Source of the DNA: Phytopythium helicoides
Lineage: Eukaryota; Oomycota; Peronosporomycetes; Pythiales; Pythiaceae
Reading direction: 5' to 3'
Length of the DNA: 64,000 nucleotides
Assembly (NCBI GenBank): GCA_024867545.1
Contig: JANFNE010000016.1
Location: 558,001 to 622,000 of the forward strand
How positions within the stretch are numbered: position 1 is the first letter of the stretch; each line of letters starts with the position of its first letter. The translations under genes were made by a program, and so were the position numbers. Under the pieces are notes generated by a model, which made no database searches, was not told the DNA's origin, and saw only the letters and a program-made list of their open reading frames with translations. Below, piece after piece: positions 22,327-34,603 of the stretch.

Positions 22327-23793
22327 TATGGGAGTTGTTGAGAGACGAGGAGAGAAGCTTGGAGGCTTGTTCTTCTTGGTTGGAGGGTCGGTGGCGGATT
22401 TGGGAATGAAGGGTGTCGTCTGGCGGGAGTCGGGTGGGGGTCTAGCCGCGTTGTCCGTGTGAACGAGCACGAGTGTCAGAGCTGTGACGATCGTGGCTGC
22501 AAGAGGAGGTAGCGGCGAGTGGAATGATGTGGTGTGCTGCTCCTGCTGCACTGTACGTACCGGTAAAGGGCGACGTTGTACACGCTCATGTGATTTGTTG
22601 AATCTCGCTTTTACTGTACAGTTCAAGCGCAGCGTGCGTGAGCGTGAGGATAGTCGCGGTGCAATTCGATCCGAATTCATGTACACCATATACTGTAGAT
22701 GAGTACAATACAGTTGGCCAACTGTTGCTCATAGTCAGCATCTTGCTGTGCGAACAGCACACACTATTGATAGCAGTCTGCTGGTGACTGTGAAGAGCGG
22801 CGCATCTTCCGATTTGCACCATCCGGTAATCGAGCGTGATTCAGTTGATGACTTGGCGTTTGTAAGGGAGAAGACTCGTCTTTGTTCGCCACCCTTTCAC
22901 TGTTCGCGCCGCAGTTGGCCCGTCGATGGACGCGTTGAAGCACCGGTGTCCGTTCGCGCGCTCCCAGGACCTCGCTTTGTCTAGGAGTGGCTTCCGCGGC
23001 AGCCATCGGCTGCGCTCACGGCGTATCTTGGGATCGGCACACCAGTGGCTCAGCCAGTGGCTGGCTGTGTGTCATGACGTGGTCCGGTACATGTACTGTA
23101 GCGCATTGGTTGAAACTGCGGTGCAATTTTATCCTGCAGAGGGAGCTAGCATCCGTGATGCATCGCATCATCCAAGAGTCCATCTGACAGATCGTCGTGG
23201 CAAGTTGCCACATCCAGAACACCATTCTCACGTGCTGTAGACACTGCTCTACACTGATCCAGGACGTGCAATCGGCAAGCTCGACTTCATGCCGGAAGTG
23301 GAGTCTTCATTTGTGGCGCGTGGTGAACAGACCAATTGCGTGAGGTAAAGCGGGTCCCTCCACGCGCTCGCACCCCTCCGTCAGCCGTCAGTGCAACCTT
23401 ACAGTACTATGTACTGTATGCCAGCAAGCGAGATATGTTTGGTCTGCCTGTCACGTCGTGAGTGACACGACACAGGACACTGTGATGGCCGATCCTGGAT
23501 GATCCAACAACAGCCTGCACTGCATCCCCGCATTGTAACGTTGTTATTGGATCTTTGCATCCCCGCTCGCATGGTTCCTAGGATTTGTTGATGCACACAG
23601 CCGTTGCAATGGACACAAGAGTGCGTGCGAGGACAACCGGCCCATTCTCTCTGTCCGAACCGTACGTCAACAGAACAGTAGGATTTGTGATGTGCCGTCT
23701 GCAAAGTGGATATAGTACAGGAGAGAAACCAACGCCGACCTTCGACTGCTCCACGAGTCGTGGGCTTCGAACCAGCTCCGATCTTGTCATCTA
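22327..23793. other. Long-class divergent (B|A) spacer 2
   Basis: No gene seen. The A-proximal kilobase is nearly identical to 19560..20669. The B-proximal part carries its own substitutions relative to spacer 1. Confidence 0.65.
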
Positions 23794-23892
23794 TCACTTT
23801 CGAATTTCACTCCAAGCAAGCAAGTAAGCAAGCGACCAACCGACTTCCAGACGCCAACCGACCGTCTCCTCGTCACCAAGGACTTCTACACA

Positions 23893-24381
23893 ATGAAGAC
23901 CTTCGTCGCTCTGTTCGTCGCCGGCCTCGTCGCCATCGTCAACGCCGAGGTCCCTGTCGACATCAACCTCGACCTCAACACCACGACTCGCGCACTCGAG
24001 GCGGACGCAGAGGCAGCCGGCAAGGTCTCGCCGGGTGACGTCTCGTCCGTCGTTGTCAACTCGATCAACATCGGCAAGAGCATCGCTGGCGCCATCAGCG
24101 CTGCTGGCAAGAAGGAGTGCCATCAGCTCGCATGCTGGATCGCCAGTCCCACCTATGGCTGCCAGTTCGCCGCTGCCAACTACGTCCAGCGCGAGCTCAC
24201 GCGCGGCCGCAACTCGTTCGGTGTGCTCAGCTCGGCCAACAACGGTATGTGGGTTCGCTACTGGCGTACGACCTTCTACCCGCCGGACCAGGGTGATGTC
24301 GCCAAGGGAACGTGCAGCGACGGACACTCGTACACGGTGACGAACTGCCAGCCGACCAAGGACAAGTCTGTCTACTGCTAA
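23893..24381 (+). CDS. Type A six-cysteine protein, array form (GKS/NYVQ)
   Basis: 162 residues; differs from the 20670 product only by Phe for Leu at residue 8 in the signal peptide. Promoter-like site at 23794..23810. Confidence 0.92.
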   Translation: MKTFVALFVAGLVAIVNAEVPVDINLDLNTTTRALEADAEAAGKVSPGDVSSVVVNSINIGKSIAGAISAAGKKECHQLACWIASPTYGCQFAAANYVQRELTRGRNSFGVLSSANNGMWVRYWRTTFYPPDQGDVAKGTCSDGHSYTVTNCQPTKDKSVYC

Positions 24382-24970
24382 TTTCCCGGCGTCACTTCGA
24401 TCGGCGTCACTTCGATTGGAGTCATTTTGATCGGAGTCATTTCGTGGTCAATAAGAGCATGTGTGGTATGTTTATACGAATGAATAGCGTTGAGAGATGT
24501 GAAGTTGGAAGCATTGAGATGATGATCACGTACTTTCGTTGTGGGTAGCTTGAGTGCTGCAGCATATCACGAGTCAATACAACGCAAAGCTCACGGCGGC
24601 GACTCCGCGCGCATACATAAGAGTCCTTCGCCCAATCAGCGTCAATATGAGGGAAGACCAAACTACTACAACAACTAGAGCAGAGCACAGTACTGCGATG
24701 TCTGTACCTAGTATATGAATACTCGAGAGTATGAGACTCTGTCGATAACGGACCTGGTACAGTATCACTCAACTCGACTCCACACATCGCGCGAAAGCGA
24801 ATGCGAAAGCAAAACCAAAACGAATAAGCTGTCCAAAACGGAAGGCATCTCATCGACTCGACATGCATATGACATTTGATATTACGATTCGTAATTTACG
24901 AACCAACACGCAATACCCGGTCTCACAAGACAGATACCACGGAACAACGAGCCAACCTCTCACGACCCAT

Positions 24971-25549
24971 CTAGCAGTGCACACGGCCCGTTGACTGACA
25001 GTTGGTCACCACGAACCGGTTGCCGTCCGTGCACTTGCCGCTCGCGATGTCACCACGGTCGGCCGGCTCGAACTTGGTGCGCCAGTAGCGCACCCACATG
25101 CCGTTGCTCTGGATGCTCTCGTATCCCCAGTTGTCACGGCCCTTGGTGATCTTGGCCTGCACCTGTGCGGCCGCACCGATGGCGCACGTGCGCGAAGGAG
25201 TGGAGATCCAACACGCGAGCTGCTGGCACTCCTTCTTGTTGTTCTTGATGGCATCCGTGATGAGTGGCACAACAGCCGACGCGATGGTGAAGGCAGCCAC
25301 GACACCCTCGACCACCTGCAGCTGGCGGTCCTCGCCATCGTCGTCGTCCTCGGACACCTCCATCAGCTGCGAGTCGGTGGCGTTCGTGTAGTAGACGTCG
25401 GCGTCGACGAACGGGACGTCGATCTCCGTGAGGCCGGTGTTCGGGACCGAGTCGGCAAGGTTGGTCTCTGCGGCGATGGCGGCGACAGCAGGCGTGGAGG
25501 TGATGGCGAATGCGGCGAGCGCGGCGGCGGCAGCGAAGAAGCACTTCAT
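24971..25549 (-). CDS. Type B six-cysteine protein, array form 2
   Basis: 192 residues, same protein as 21748..22326. This is the first B gene with a short-class 5' spacer: upstream of about 25660 its flank switches to sequence not found beside the 21748 gene. Confidence 0.9.
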   Translation of the reverse strand: MKCFFAAAAALAAFAITSTPAVAAIAAETNLADSVPNTGLTEIDVPFVDADVYYTNATDSQLMEVSEDDDDGEDRQLQVVEGVVAAFTIASAVVPLITDAIKNNKKECQQLACWISTPSRTCAIGAAAQVQAKITKGRDNWGYESIQSNGMWVRYWRTKFEPADRGDIASGKCTDGNRFVVTNCQSTGRVHC

Positions 25550-26826
25550 TATGGGAGTTGTTGGGATAAGAGGAGAGAAGCTTGGAGGCTTGTTCTTCTT
25601 GGTTGGAGGGTCGGTGGCGGATTTGGGAATGAAGGGTGTCGTCTGGCGGGAGTCGGGCGGCGTGCCTCTTGGCCGCAAGTGGAATGCGAGTGATAGGACA
25701 GCCGCGGTGCACGTTTATCCGAATTCTTTTACGGCGCTCTGCGCTGTTGTAGATTCAACATCTAACGTTTTGCTCATACAGTAGTCAGCAACTTGTTGTA
25801 CGAATAGCCCACAATGCCAGTCTGCTACGATAGTACAGTGCTGCAGTCACAGTACAGTACTGAAGCAGAGAGCTGCGCATCCTTCTTCGCTCTCGATTTG
25901 CACCATCCGGTAGTCGAGCGTGATTCAATTGATGACTTGGCGTTTGTAAGGAAGGAGACTCGTCTACGCTCACCACCCTCTCACTGTTCGTGGTACAGCG
26001 ATCCATCGACGAGCACACATTGAACCTCGTGTCCGTTCGTGCGAAGCTTGAGCTCTCCGGCACCACAAGTGATCTCACCCGCCGCGTATCTTGGGATCGG
26101 CACACCTCCAGCTGTGTGTAGCCATGCTGCGTGAGACGAGCCGGGCCAAATCATACTAAATCCAAGATGTGAGGAGGGGATCTGCCTCTTTGGACCGGAT
26201 CGATCACATCAACGCGTCATTGCGCGACCAATGCATCCACCAAGTGCAATCCTTCAGCTGATGGTGATTGCGCACCAGAGTCAACGATTTCAGGCTCTGC
26301 AGATAGAATTGCAGGAACTGTAGCTTTGCACCGTGGACAATGCAGCGCTGCGCCATAGCCTTTGTTCGGTGAGACGCTCCTCTTCACAGAAATAGTGATT
26401 GTAGAGTACGGTGGTTGCAGTGGAGAGCTGTAAATCCATCTCGTTCACGTTCAAGGAGGCTGCTCAGATGGTGTGATTGCGTGAAGGGAAGGGAAGATTG
26501 TTGAGTCCCTTCACGCCGTCGCGTGGCTCCTGCCTGTCCGACCGACTGACAGCTGTAAGCAAGCAATTATCGACACGCTAGTGTGTATGGGTTGCACAAT
26601 GCTAACTGGTACAGTGCGTGGTTATCGGTTGCGGCACCGCCCACAAAAATATGCGTGTGTCCGGTCCATTTTCTCTGTCCGGAGTATGTGCGTCAACAGG
26701 GCCTTCGAGGTTCAGGATTTGCAGGGGAAGATACGAGAGAGAAGCCAGTCAGCGTACCTACGTGATCTGCATTGTGGTGTCTTCAGTACACATAACATGA
26801 GCTTACTCCACGCTCCGATTTGCGTA
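25550..26826. other. Short-class divergent (B|A) spacer 1
   Basis: Shared 5' region of the B gene at 24971 and the A gene at 26902. Copies lie at 28559..29911, 31578..32938 and 34604..35964. No gene seen; the frame upstream of the A start (from 26581) is open by chance. Confidence 0.7.
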
Positions 26827-26843
26827 TCACTCTCGAATTCCAT
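26827..26843 (+). promoter_or_regulatory. Inr+FPR-like core promoter, short-class A genes
   Basis: TCACTCTCGAATTCCAT, 59-75 bp before the ATG. Equivalent sites: 29837..29853, 32864..32880 and 35890..35906. Confidence 0.55.
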
Positions 26844-26901
26844 TCGAAGCAAGCAAGTGACCTCCCCTTCTACCCGACCTCTTCCTACCAAATACTACAT
26901 C

Positions 26902-27390
26902 ATGAAGACCTTTGTCGCTCTGCTCATCGCCGGCCTCGTCGCCATCGTCAACGCCGAGGTCCCTGTCGACATCAACCTCGACCTCAACACCACGACTCGC
27001 GCGCTCGAGGCGGACGCAGAGGCAGCCGGCAAGGTCTCGCCGGGTGACGTCTCGTCCGTCGTTGTCAACTCGATCAACATCGGCAAGAGCATCGCTGGCG
27101 CCATCAGTGCTGCTGGCAAGAAGGAGTGCCATCAGCTCGCATGCTGGATCGCCAGTCCCACCTATGGCTGCCAGTTCGCCGCTGCCAACTACGTCCAGCG
27201 CGAGCTCACGCGCGGCCGCAACTCGTTCGGTGTGCTCAGCTCGGCCAACAACGGTATGTGGGTTCGCTACTGGCGTACGACCTTCTACCCGCCGGACCAG
27301 GGTGATGTCGCCAAGGGAACGTGCAGCGACGGACACTCGTACACGGTGACGAACTGCCAGCCGACCAAGGACAAGTCTGTCTACTGCTAA
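26902..27390 (+). CDS. Type A six-cysteine protein, array form (GKS/NYVQ)
   Basis: 162 residues; Ile for Val at residue 9 of the signal peptide compared with 20670, otherwise the same. The start at 26902 is chosen over in-frame ATGs back to 26581 because only it opens a signal peptide. Confidence 0.92.
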   Translation: MKTFVALLIAGLVAIVNAEVPVDINLDLNTTTRALEADAEAAGKVSPGDVSSVVVNSINIGKSIAGAISAAGKKECHQLACWIASPTYGCQFAAANYVQRELTRGRNSFGVLSSANNGMWVRYWRTTFYPPDQGDVAKGTCSDGHSYTVTNCQPTKDKSVYC

Positions 27391-27979
27391 TTTCCCGGCG
27401 TCACTTCGATCGGCGTCACTTCGATTGGAGTCATTTTGATCGGAGTCATTTCGTGGTCAGTAAGAGCATGTGTGGTATGTTTATACGAATGAATAGCGTT
27501 GAGAGATGTGAAGTTGGAAGCATTGAGATGATGATCACGTACTTTCGTTGTGGGTAGCTTGAGTGCTGCAGCATATCACGAGTCAATACAACGCAAAGCT
27601 CACGGCGGCGACTCCGCGCGCATACATAAGAGTCCTTCGCCCAATCAGCGTCAATATGAGGGAAGACCAAACTACTACAACAACTAGAGCAGAGCACAGT
27701 ACTGCGATGTCTGTACCTAGTATATGAATACTCGAGAGTATGAGACTCTGTCGATAACGGACCTGGTACAGTATCACTCAACTCGACTCCACACATCGCG
27801 CGAAAGCGAATGCGAAAGCAAAACCAAAACGAATAAGCTGTCCAAAACGGAAGGCATCTCATCGACTCGACATGCATATGACATTTGATATTACGATTCG
27901 TAATTTACGAACCAACACGCAATACCCGGTCTCACAAGACAGATACCACGGAACAACGAGCCAACCTCTCACGACCCAT

Positions 27980-28558
27980 CTAGCAGTGCACACGGCCCGT
28001 TGACTGACAGTTGGTCACCACGAACCGGTTGCCGTCCGTGCACTTGCCGCTCGCGATGTCACCACGGTCGGCCGGCTCGAACTTGGTGCGCCAGTAGCGC
28101 ACCCACATGCCGTTGCTCTGGATGCTCTCGTATCCCCAGTTGTCACGGCCCTTGGTGATCTTGGCCTGCACCTGTGCGGCCGCACCGATGGCGCACGTGC
28201 GCGAAGGAGTGGAGATCCAACACGCGAGCTGCTGGCACTCCTTCTTGTTGTTCTTGATGGCATCCGTGATGAGTGGCACAACAGCCGACGCGATGGTGAA
28301 GGCAGCCACGACACCCTCGACCACCTGCAGCTGGCGGTCCTCGCCATCGTCGTCGTCCTCGGACACCTCCATCAGCTGCGAGTCGGTGGCGTTCGTGTAG
28401 TAGACGTCGGCGTCGACGAACGGGACGTCGATCTCCGTGAGGCCGGTGTTCGGGACCGAGTCGGCAAGGTTGGTCTCTGCGGCGATGGCGGCGACAGCAG
28501 GCGTGGAGGTGATGGCGAATGCGGCGAGCGCGGCGGCGGCAGCGAAGAAGCACTTCAT
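27980..28558 (-). CDS. Type B six-cysteine protein, array form 2
   Basis: 192 residues, same protein as 21748 and 24971. Its 5' spacer is nearly identical to that of 24971 (offset 3009). Head-to-head with the frameshifted A copy at 29912. Confidence 0.9.
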   Translation of the reverse strand: MKCFFAAAAALAAFAITSTPAVAAIAAETNLADSVPNTGLTEIDVPFVDADVYYTNATDSQLMEVSEDDDDGEDRQLQVVEGVVAAFTIASAVVPLITDAIKNNKKECQQLACWISTPSRTCAIGAAAQVQAKITKGRDNWGYESIQSNGMWVRYWRTKFEPADRGDIASGKCTDGNRFVVTNCQSTGRVHC

Positions 28559-29911
28559 TATGGGAGTTGTTGGGATAAGAGGAGAGAAGCTTGGAGGCTT
28601 GTTCTTCTTGGTTGGAGGGTCGGTGGCGGATTTGGGAATGAAGGGTGTCGTCTGGCGGGAGTCGGGCGGCGTGCCTCTTGGCCGCAAGTGGAATGCGAGT
28701 GATAGGACAGCCGCGGTGCACGTTTATCCGAATCCTTTTACGGCGCTCTGCGCTGTTGTAGATTCAACATCTAACGTTTTGCTCATACAGTAGTCAGCAA
28801 CTTGTTGTACGAATAGCCCACAATGCCAGTCTGCTACGATAGTACAGTGCTGCAGTCACAGACACAGTACTGCAGCAGAGAGCTGCGCATCCTTCTTCGC
28901 TCTCGATTTGCACCATCCGGTAGTCGAGCGTGATTCAATTGATGACTTGGCGTTTGTAAGGAAGGAGACTCGTCTACGCTCACCACCCTCTCACTGTTCG
29001 TGGTACAGCGATCCATCGACGAGCACACATTGAACCTCGTGTCCGTTCGTGCGAAGCTTGAGCTCTCCGGCACCACAAGTGATCTCACCCGCCGCGTATC
29101 TTGGGATCGGCACACCTCCAGCTGTGTGTAGCCATGCTGCGTGAGACGAGCCGGGCCAAATCATACTAAATCCAAGATGTGAGGAGGGGATCTGCCTCTT
29201 TGGACCGGATCGATCACATCAACGCGTCATTGCGCGACCAATGCATCCACCAAGTGCAATCCTTCAGCTGATGGTGATCGCGCACCAGAGTCAACGATTT
29301 CAGGCTCTGCAGATAGAATTGCAGGAACTGTAGCTTTGCACCGTGGACAATGCAGCGCTGCGCCATAGCCTGTGTTCGGTGAGACGCTCCTCTTCACAGA
29401 AATAGTGATTGTAGAGTACGGTGGTTGCAGTGGAGAGCTGTAGATCCATCTCGTTCACGCTCAAGGAGGCTGCTCAGATGGTGTGATTGCGTGAAGGGAA
29501 GGGAAGATTGTTGAGTCCCTTCACGCCGTCGCGTGGCTCCTGCCTGTCCGACCGACTGACAGCTGTAAGCAAGCAATTATCGACACGCTAGTGTGTATGG
29601 GTTGCACAATGCTAACTGGTACAGTGCGTGGTTATCGGTTGCGGCACCGCCCACAAAAATATGCGTGTGTCCGGTCCATTTTCTCTGTCCGGAGTATGTG
29701 CGTCAACAGGGCCTTCGAGGTTCAGGATTTGCAGGGGAAGATACGAGAGAGAAGCCAGTCAGCGTACCTACGTGATCTGCATTGTGGTGTCTTCAGTACA
29801 CATAACATGAGCTTACTCCACGCTCCGATTTGCGTATCACTCTCGAATTCCATTCGAAGCAAGCAAGTGACCTCCCCTTCTACCCGACCTCTTCCTACCA
29901 AATACTACATC

Positions 29912-30401
29912 ATGAAGACCTTCGTCGCTCTGCTCGTCGCCGGCCTCGTCGCCATCGTCAACGCCGAGGTCCCTGTCGACATCAACCTCGACCTCAACAC
30001 CACGACTCGTGCGCTCGAGGCGGACGCAGAGGCAGCCGGCAAGGTCTCGCCGGGTGACGTCTCGTCCGTCGTTGTCAACTCGATCAACATCGGCAAGCAG
30101 CATCGCGGGAGCCATCAGTGCTGCTGGCAAGAAGGAGTGCCACCAGCTCGCTTGCTGGATCGCCAGTCCCACCTACGGCTGTCAGTTCGCCGCTGCCAAC
30201 TGGGTCCAGCGCGAGCTCACGCGCGGTCGTAACTCGTTCGGTGTGCTCAGCTCGGCCAACAACGGCATGTGGGTTCGCTACTGGCGTACGACCTTCTACC
30301 CGCCGGACCAGGGCGATGTCGCCAAGGGAACGTGCAGCGACGGACACTCGTACACGGTGACGAACTGCCAGCCGACCAAGGACAAGTCTGTCTACTGTTA
30401 A
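29912..30401 (+). pseudogene. Type A copy frameshifted at a chimeric junction
   Basis: The reading frame starts normally at 29912 with an intact signal peptide and RALE, but length is 490 bp, one more than intact copies. At about 30093-30100 the sequence reads GGCAAGCAGCATCGCGGG, a blend of GGCAAGAGC (GKS form) and GGCAGCAGC (GSS form) with one surplus base. Upstream the gene matches the 26902 form; downstream it matches the 35965 form (GCTTGCTGG, AANWVQ, TGTTAA stop). Translation would leave frame just before the first Cys and run to a stop near 30232. Either a recombination scar or an assembly join. Confidence 0.88.
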
Positions 30402-30995
30402 TTTCTCGCCGTCACTTCGATCGGCGTCACTTCGATTGGAGTCATTTTGATCGGAGTCATTTCGTGGTCAGTAAGAGCATGAGTGGTATGTTTATACGAA
30501 TGAATAGCGTTGAGAGATGTGAAGTTGGAAGCATTGAGATGATGATCGTGTACGTTCATTGTGGGTAGTTGGAGTGCTGCAGCATATCACGAGTCAATAC
30601 AACGTAAAGCTCACGGCGGTGACTACAGTCGTTCGCCCAATCAGCGTCAATATGAGGGAAGACCAAACTACTACACAACACTAGACCAGAGCACAGTATA
30701 TACTATGAAGTCTGTACCTATATGAATACTCGAGAGTATGAGACTCTGTCGATAACGGGCCTGGTACAGTATCACTACACTACACTACACTCCACTCGCT
30801 CATCGCGCGAAAGCGAAAGTGAAGGCGAAAACCAAAACCAAAACCAAAACCAAAAAGCTATCCAAAAACGGAAGGCATCTCATCGACTCGATATGCATAT
30901 GACATTTGATAGTACGAACCAACACGCAATACCCGGTCTCACAAGACAGATACCACGGAACACGGCGGCCAACTCCTCACGACCCATCGACCCAT

Positions 30996-31577
30996 CTAGC
31001 AGTGCACGCGGCCCGTCGACTGGCAGTTGGTCACCACGAACCGGTTGCCGTCCGTGCACTTGCCGCTCGCGATGTCACCACGGTCCGCCGGCTCGAAGCG
31101 CGTGCGCCAGTAGCGCACCCACATGCCGTTGCTCTGGATGCTCTCGTATCCCCAGTTGTCACGGCCCTTGGTGATCTTGGCCTGCACCTGTGCGGCCGCA
31201 CCGATGGCACACGTGCGCGAGGGAGTGGAGATCCAGCACGCGAGCTGCTGGCACTCTTTCTTGTTGTTCTTGATGGCGTCCGTGATGAGCGGCACAACAG
31301 CCGACGCGATGGTGAAGGCGGCCACGACACCCTCGACCACCTGCAGCTGGCGGTCCTCGCCATCGTCGTTGTCCTCGGACACCTCCATCAGCTGCGAGTC
31401 GGTGGCGTTTGTGTAGTAGACGTCGGCGTCGACGAACGGGACGTCGATCTCCGTGAGACCGGTGTCCGGGACCGAGTCGACGAGGTTGGTCTCTGTGGCG
31501 GTGGCGGCGACAGCAGGCGTGGAGGTGATGGCGAGTGCGGCGAGTGCGGCGGTGGCGGCGGCGAAGAAGCACTTCAT
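30996..31577 (-). CDS. Type B six-cysteine protein, array form 3
   Basis: 193 residues. Distinguished from form 1 by ATATETNLVDSVPDTG near residues 25-40, SEDNDDGED, and Arg for Lys in RTRFEP. Head-to-head with the A gene at 32939 via a short-class spacer. Confidence 0.92.
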   Translation of the reverse strand: MKCFFAAATAALAALAITSTPAVAATATETNLVDSVPDTGLTEIDVPFVDADVYYTNATDSQLMEVSEDNDDGEDRQLQVVEGVVAAFTIASAVVPLITDAIKNNKKECQQLACWISTPSRTCAIGAAAQVQAKITKGRDNWGYESIQSNGMWVRYWRTRFEPADRGDIASGKCTDGNRFVVTNCQSTGRVHC

Positions 31578-32938
31578 TATGAGAGTTGTTGAGAGAAGAG
31601 GAGAGAAGCTTGGAGGCTTGTTCTTCTTGGTTGGAGGGTCGGTGGCGGATTTGGGAATGGTGGGTGTCGTCTGGCGGGAGTCTGGCGGGGGGTGAATACA
31701 TGCCTCTTGGTCGTAAGTGGAGTATGAGTGATGGGACAGTCGCGATGCACGTTTATCCGAATCCTTTTACGGCGCTCTGCACTGTTGTAGATTCAACACC
31801 TAACGTTTGCTCATACAGTAGTTAGCAACTTGTTGTGCGAATAGCTCACAATGCCAGTCTGCTACGATAGTATCGTGCTGCAGTCACAACACAGTACTGC
31901 AGCAGAGAGCTGCGCATCTTCCTTCGCTCTCGATTTGCACCATCCGGTAGTCGAGCGTGATTCAATTGATGACTTGGCGTTTGTAAGGAAGGAGACTCGT
32001 CTACGCTCACCACCCTCTCACTGTTCGTGGTACAGCGATCCATCGACGAGCACACATTGAACCTCGTGTCCGTTCGTGCGCAGCTTGAGCTCTCCAGCAC
32101 CACAAGTGGCCTCACCCGCCGCGTATCTTGGGATCGGCAAACCTCCAGCTGTGTGTAGCCATGCCGCGTGAGACGAGCCGGGCCAAATCATACTAAATCC
32201 AAGATATGGGGAGGGGATCTGCTTCTTGGGACCGGATCGATCACATCAACGCGTCATTGCGCGACCAATGCATGCACCAAGTGCAATCCTTCAGCTGATG
32301 GTGATCGCGCACCAGAGTCAACGATTTCAGGCTCTGCAGATAGAATTGCAGGAACTGTAGCTTGGCACCGTGGACAATGCAGCGCTGCGCCATAGACTGT
32401 GTTCGGTGAGACGTTCCTCTTCACAGAAATAGTGAGTGTAGAGTACGGTGGTTGCAGTGGAGAGCTGTAGATCCATCTCGTTCACGCGCAAGGAGGCTGC
32501 TCAGATGGTGTGATTGCGTGAAGGGAAGGGAAGATTGTTGAGTCCCTTCACGCCGTCGCGTGGCTCCTGCCTGTCCTACCGACTGACAGCTGTAAGCAAG
32601 CAATGATCGACACGCTTGTGTGTATGGGTTGCACAATGCTCACTGGTACAGTGCGTGGTTATCGGTTGCGGCGCCGTCCACAAAAATATGCGTGTGGCCG
32701 GTCCATTTTCTCTGTCCGGAGTATGTGCGTCAACAGGGCCTTCGAGGTTCAGGATTTGCAGGGGAAGATACGAGAGAGAAGCCAGCCAGCGTATCTACGT
32801 GATCTGCGTTGTGGTGCCTTCAGTACCCATAACATGAGCTCACTCCACGCTCCGATTTGCGTATCACTCTCGAATTCCATTCGAAGCAAGCAAGTGACCT
32901 CCCCTTCCACCCGACCTCTTCCTACCAAATACTACATC

Positions 32939-33427
32939 ATGAAGACCTTCGTCGCTCTGCTCGTCGCCGGCCTCGTCGCCATCGTCAACGCCGAGGTCCC
33001 TGTTGACATCAATCTCGACCTCAACACCACGACTCGTGCGCTCGAGGCGGACGCAGAGGCAGCCGGCAAGGTCTCGCCGGGTGACGTCTCGTCCGTCGTT
33101 GTCAACTCGATCAACATCGGCAGCAGCATCGCGGGAGCCATCAGTGCTGCTGGCAAGAAGGAGTGCCACCAGCTCGCATGCTGGATCGCCAGTCCCACCT
33201 ATGGCTGTCAGTTCGCCGCTGCCAACTGGGTCCAGCGCGAGCTCACGCGCGGTCGTAACTCGTTCGGTGTGCTCAGCTCGGCCAACAACGGCATGTGGGT
33301 TCGCTACTGGCGTACGACCTTCTACCCGCCGGACCAGGGCGATGTCGCCAAGGGAACGTGCAGCGACGGACACTCGTACACGGTGACGAACTGCCAGCCG
33401 ACCAAGGACAAGTCTGTCTACTGTTAA
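32939..33427 (+). CDS. Type A six-cysteine protein, array form (GSS/NWVQ)
   Basis: 162 residues, with GSSIAGA before the cysteine domain and AANWVQ after the third Cys. Protein identical to those at 35965 and 39113, although the coding DNA differs at silent sites (for example GCATGCTGG against GCTTGCTGG). Confidence 0.92.
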   Translation: MKTFVALLVAGLVAIVNAEVPVDINLDLNTTTRALEADAEAAGKVSPGDVSSVVVNSINIGSSIAGAISAAGKKECHQLACWIASPTYGCQFAAANWVQRELTRGRNSFGVLSSANNGMWVRYWRTTFYPPDQGDVAKGTCSDGHSYTVTNCQPTKDKSVYC

Positions 33428-34021
33428 TTTCTCGCCGTCACTTCGATCGGCGTCACTTCGATTGGAGTCATTTTGATCGGAGTCATTTCGTGGTCAGTAA
33501 GAGCATGAGTGGTATGTTTATACGAATGAATAGCGTTGAGAGATGTGAAGTTGGAAGCATTGAGATGATGATCGTGTACGTTCATTGTGGGTAGTTGGAG
33601 TGCTGCAGCATATCACGAGTCAATACAACGTAAAGCTCACGGCGGTGACTACAGTCGTTCGCCCAATCAGCGTCAATATGAGGGAAGACCAAACTACTAC
33701 ACAACACTAGACCAGAGCACAGTATATACTATGAAGTCTGTACCTATATGAATACTCGAGAGTATGAGACTCTGTCGATAACGGGCCTGGTACAGTATCA
33801 CTACACTACACTACACTCCACTCGCTCATCGCGCGAAAGCGAAAGCGAAGGCGAAAACCAAAACCAAAACCAAAACCAAAAAGCTATCCAAAAACGGAAG
33901 GCATCTCATCGACTCGATATGCATATGACATTTGATAGTACGAACCAACACGCAATACCCGGTCTCACAAGACAGATACCACGGAACACGGCGGCCAACT
34001 CCTCACGACCCATCGACCCAT

Positions 34022-34603
34022 CTAGCAGTGCACGCGGCCCGTCGACTGGCAGTTGGTCACCACGAACCGGTTGCCGTCCGTGCACTTGCCGCTCGCGATG
34101 TCACCACGGTCCGCCGGCTCGAAGCGCGTGCGCCAGTAGCGCACCCACATGCCGTTGCTCTGGATGCTCTCGTATCCCCAGTTGTCACGGCCCTTGGTGA
34201 TCTTGGCCTGCACCTGTGCGGCCGCACCGATGGCACACGTGCGCGAGGGAGTGGAGATCCAGCACGCGAGCTGCTGGCACTCTTTCTTGTTGTTCTTGAT
34301 GGCGTCCGTGATGAGCGGCACAACAGCCGACGCGATGGTGAAGGCGGCCACGACACCCTCGACTACCTGCAGCTGGCGGTCCTCGCCATCGTCGTTGTCC
34401 TCGGACACCTCCATCAGCTGCGAGTCGGTGGCGTTTGTGTAGTAGACGTCGGCGTCGACGAACGGGACGTCGATCTCCGTGAGACCGGTGTCCGGGACCG
34501 AGTCGACGAGGTTGGTCTCTGTGGCGGTGGCGGCGACAGCAGGCGTGGAGGTGATGGCGAGTGCGGCGAGTGCGGCGGTGGCGGCGGCGAAGAAGCACTT
34601 CAT
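34022..34603 (-). CDS. Type B six-cysteine protein, array form 3
   Basis: 193 residues, same protein as 30996..31577 from a unit offset by 3026 bp. The two units are almost base-identical; one visible difference is a silent C/T in the VVEG segment near 34364. Confidence 0.92.
   Translation of the reverse strand: MKCFFAAATAALAALAITSTPAVAATATETNLVDSVPDTGLTEIDVPFVDADVYYTNATDSQLMEVSEDNDDGEDRQLQVVEGVVAAFTIASAVVPLITDAIKNNKKECQQLACWISTPSRTCAIGAAAQVQAKITKGRDNWGYESIQSNGMWVRYWRTRFEPADRGDIASGKCTDGNRFVVTNCQSTGRVHC

Noticed and set aside
26581..26901. In-frame N-terminal extension of the short-class type A genes (also before 29912, 32939 and 35965)
   Set aside because: It would bury the signal peptide internally, and the core promoter element lies inside it.
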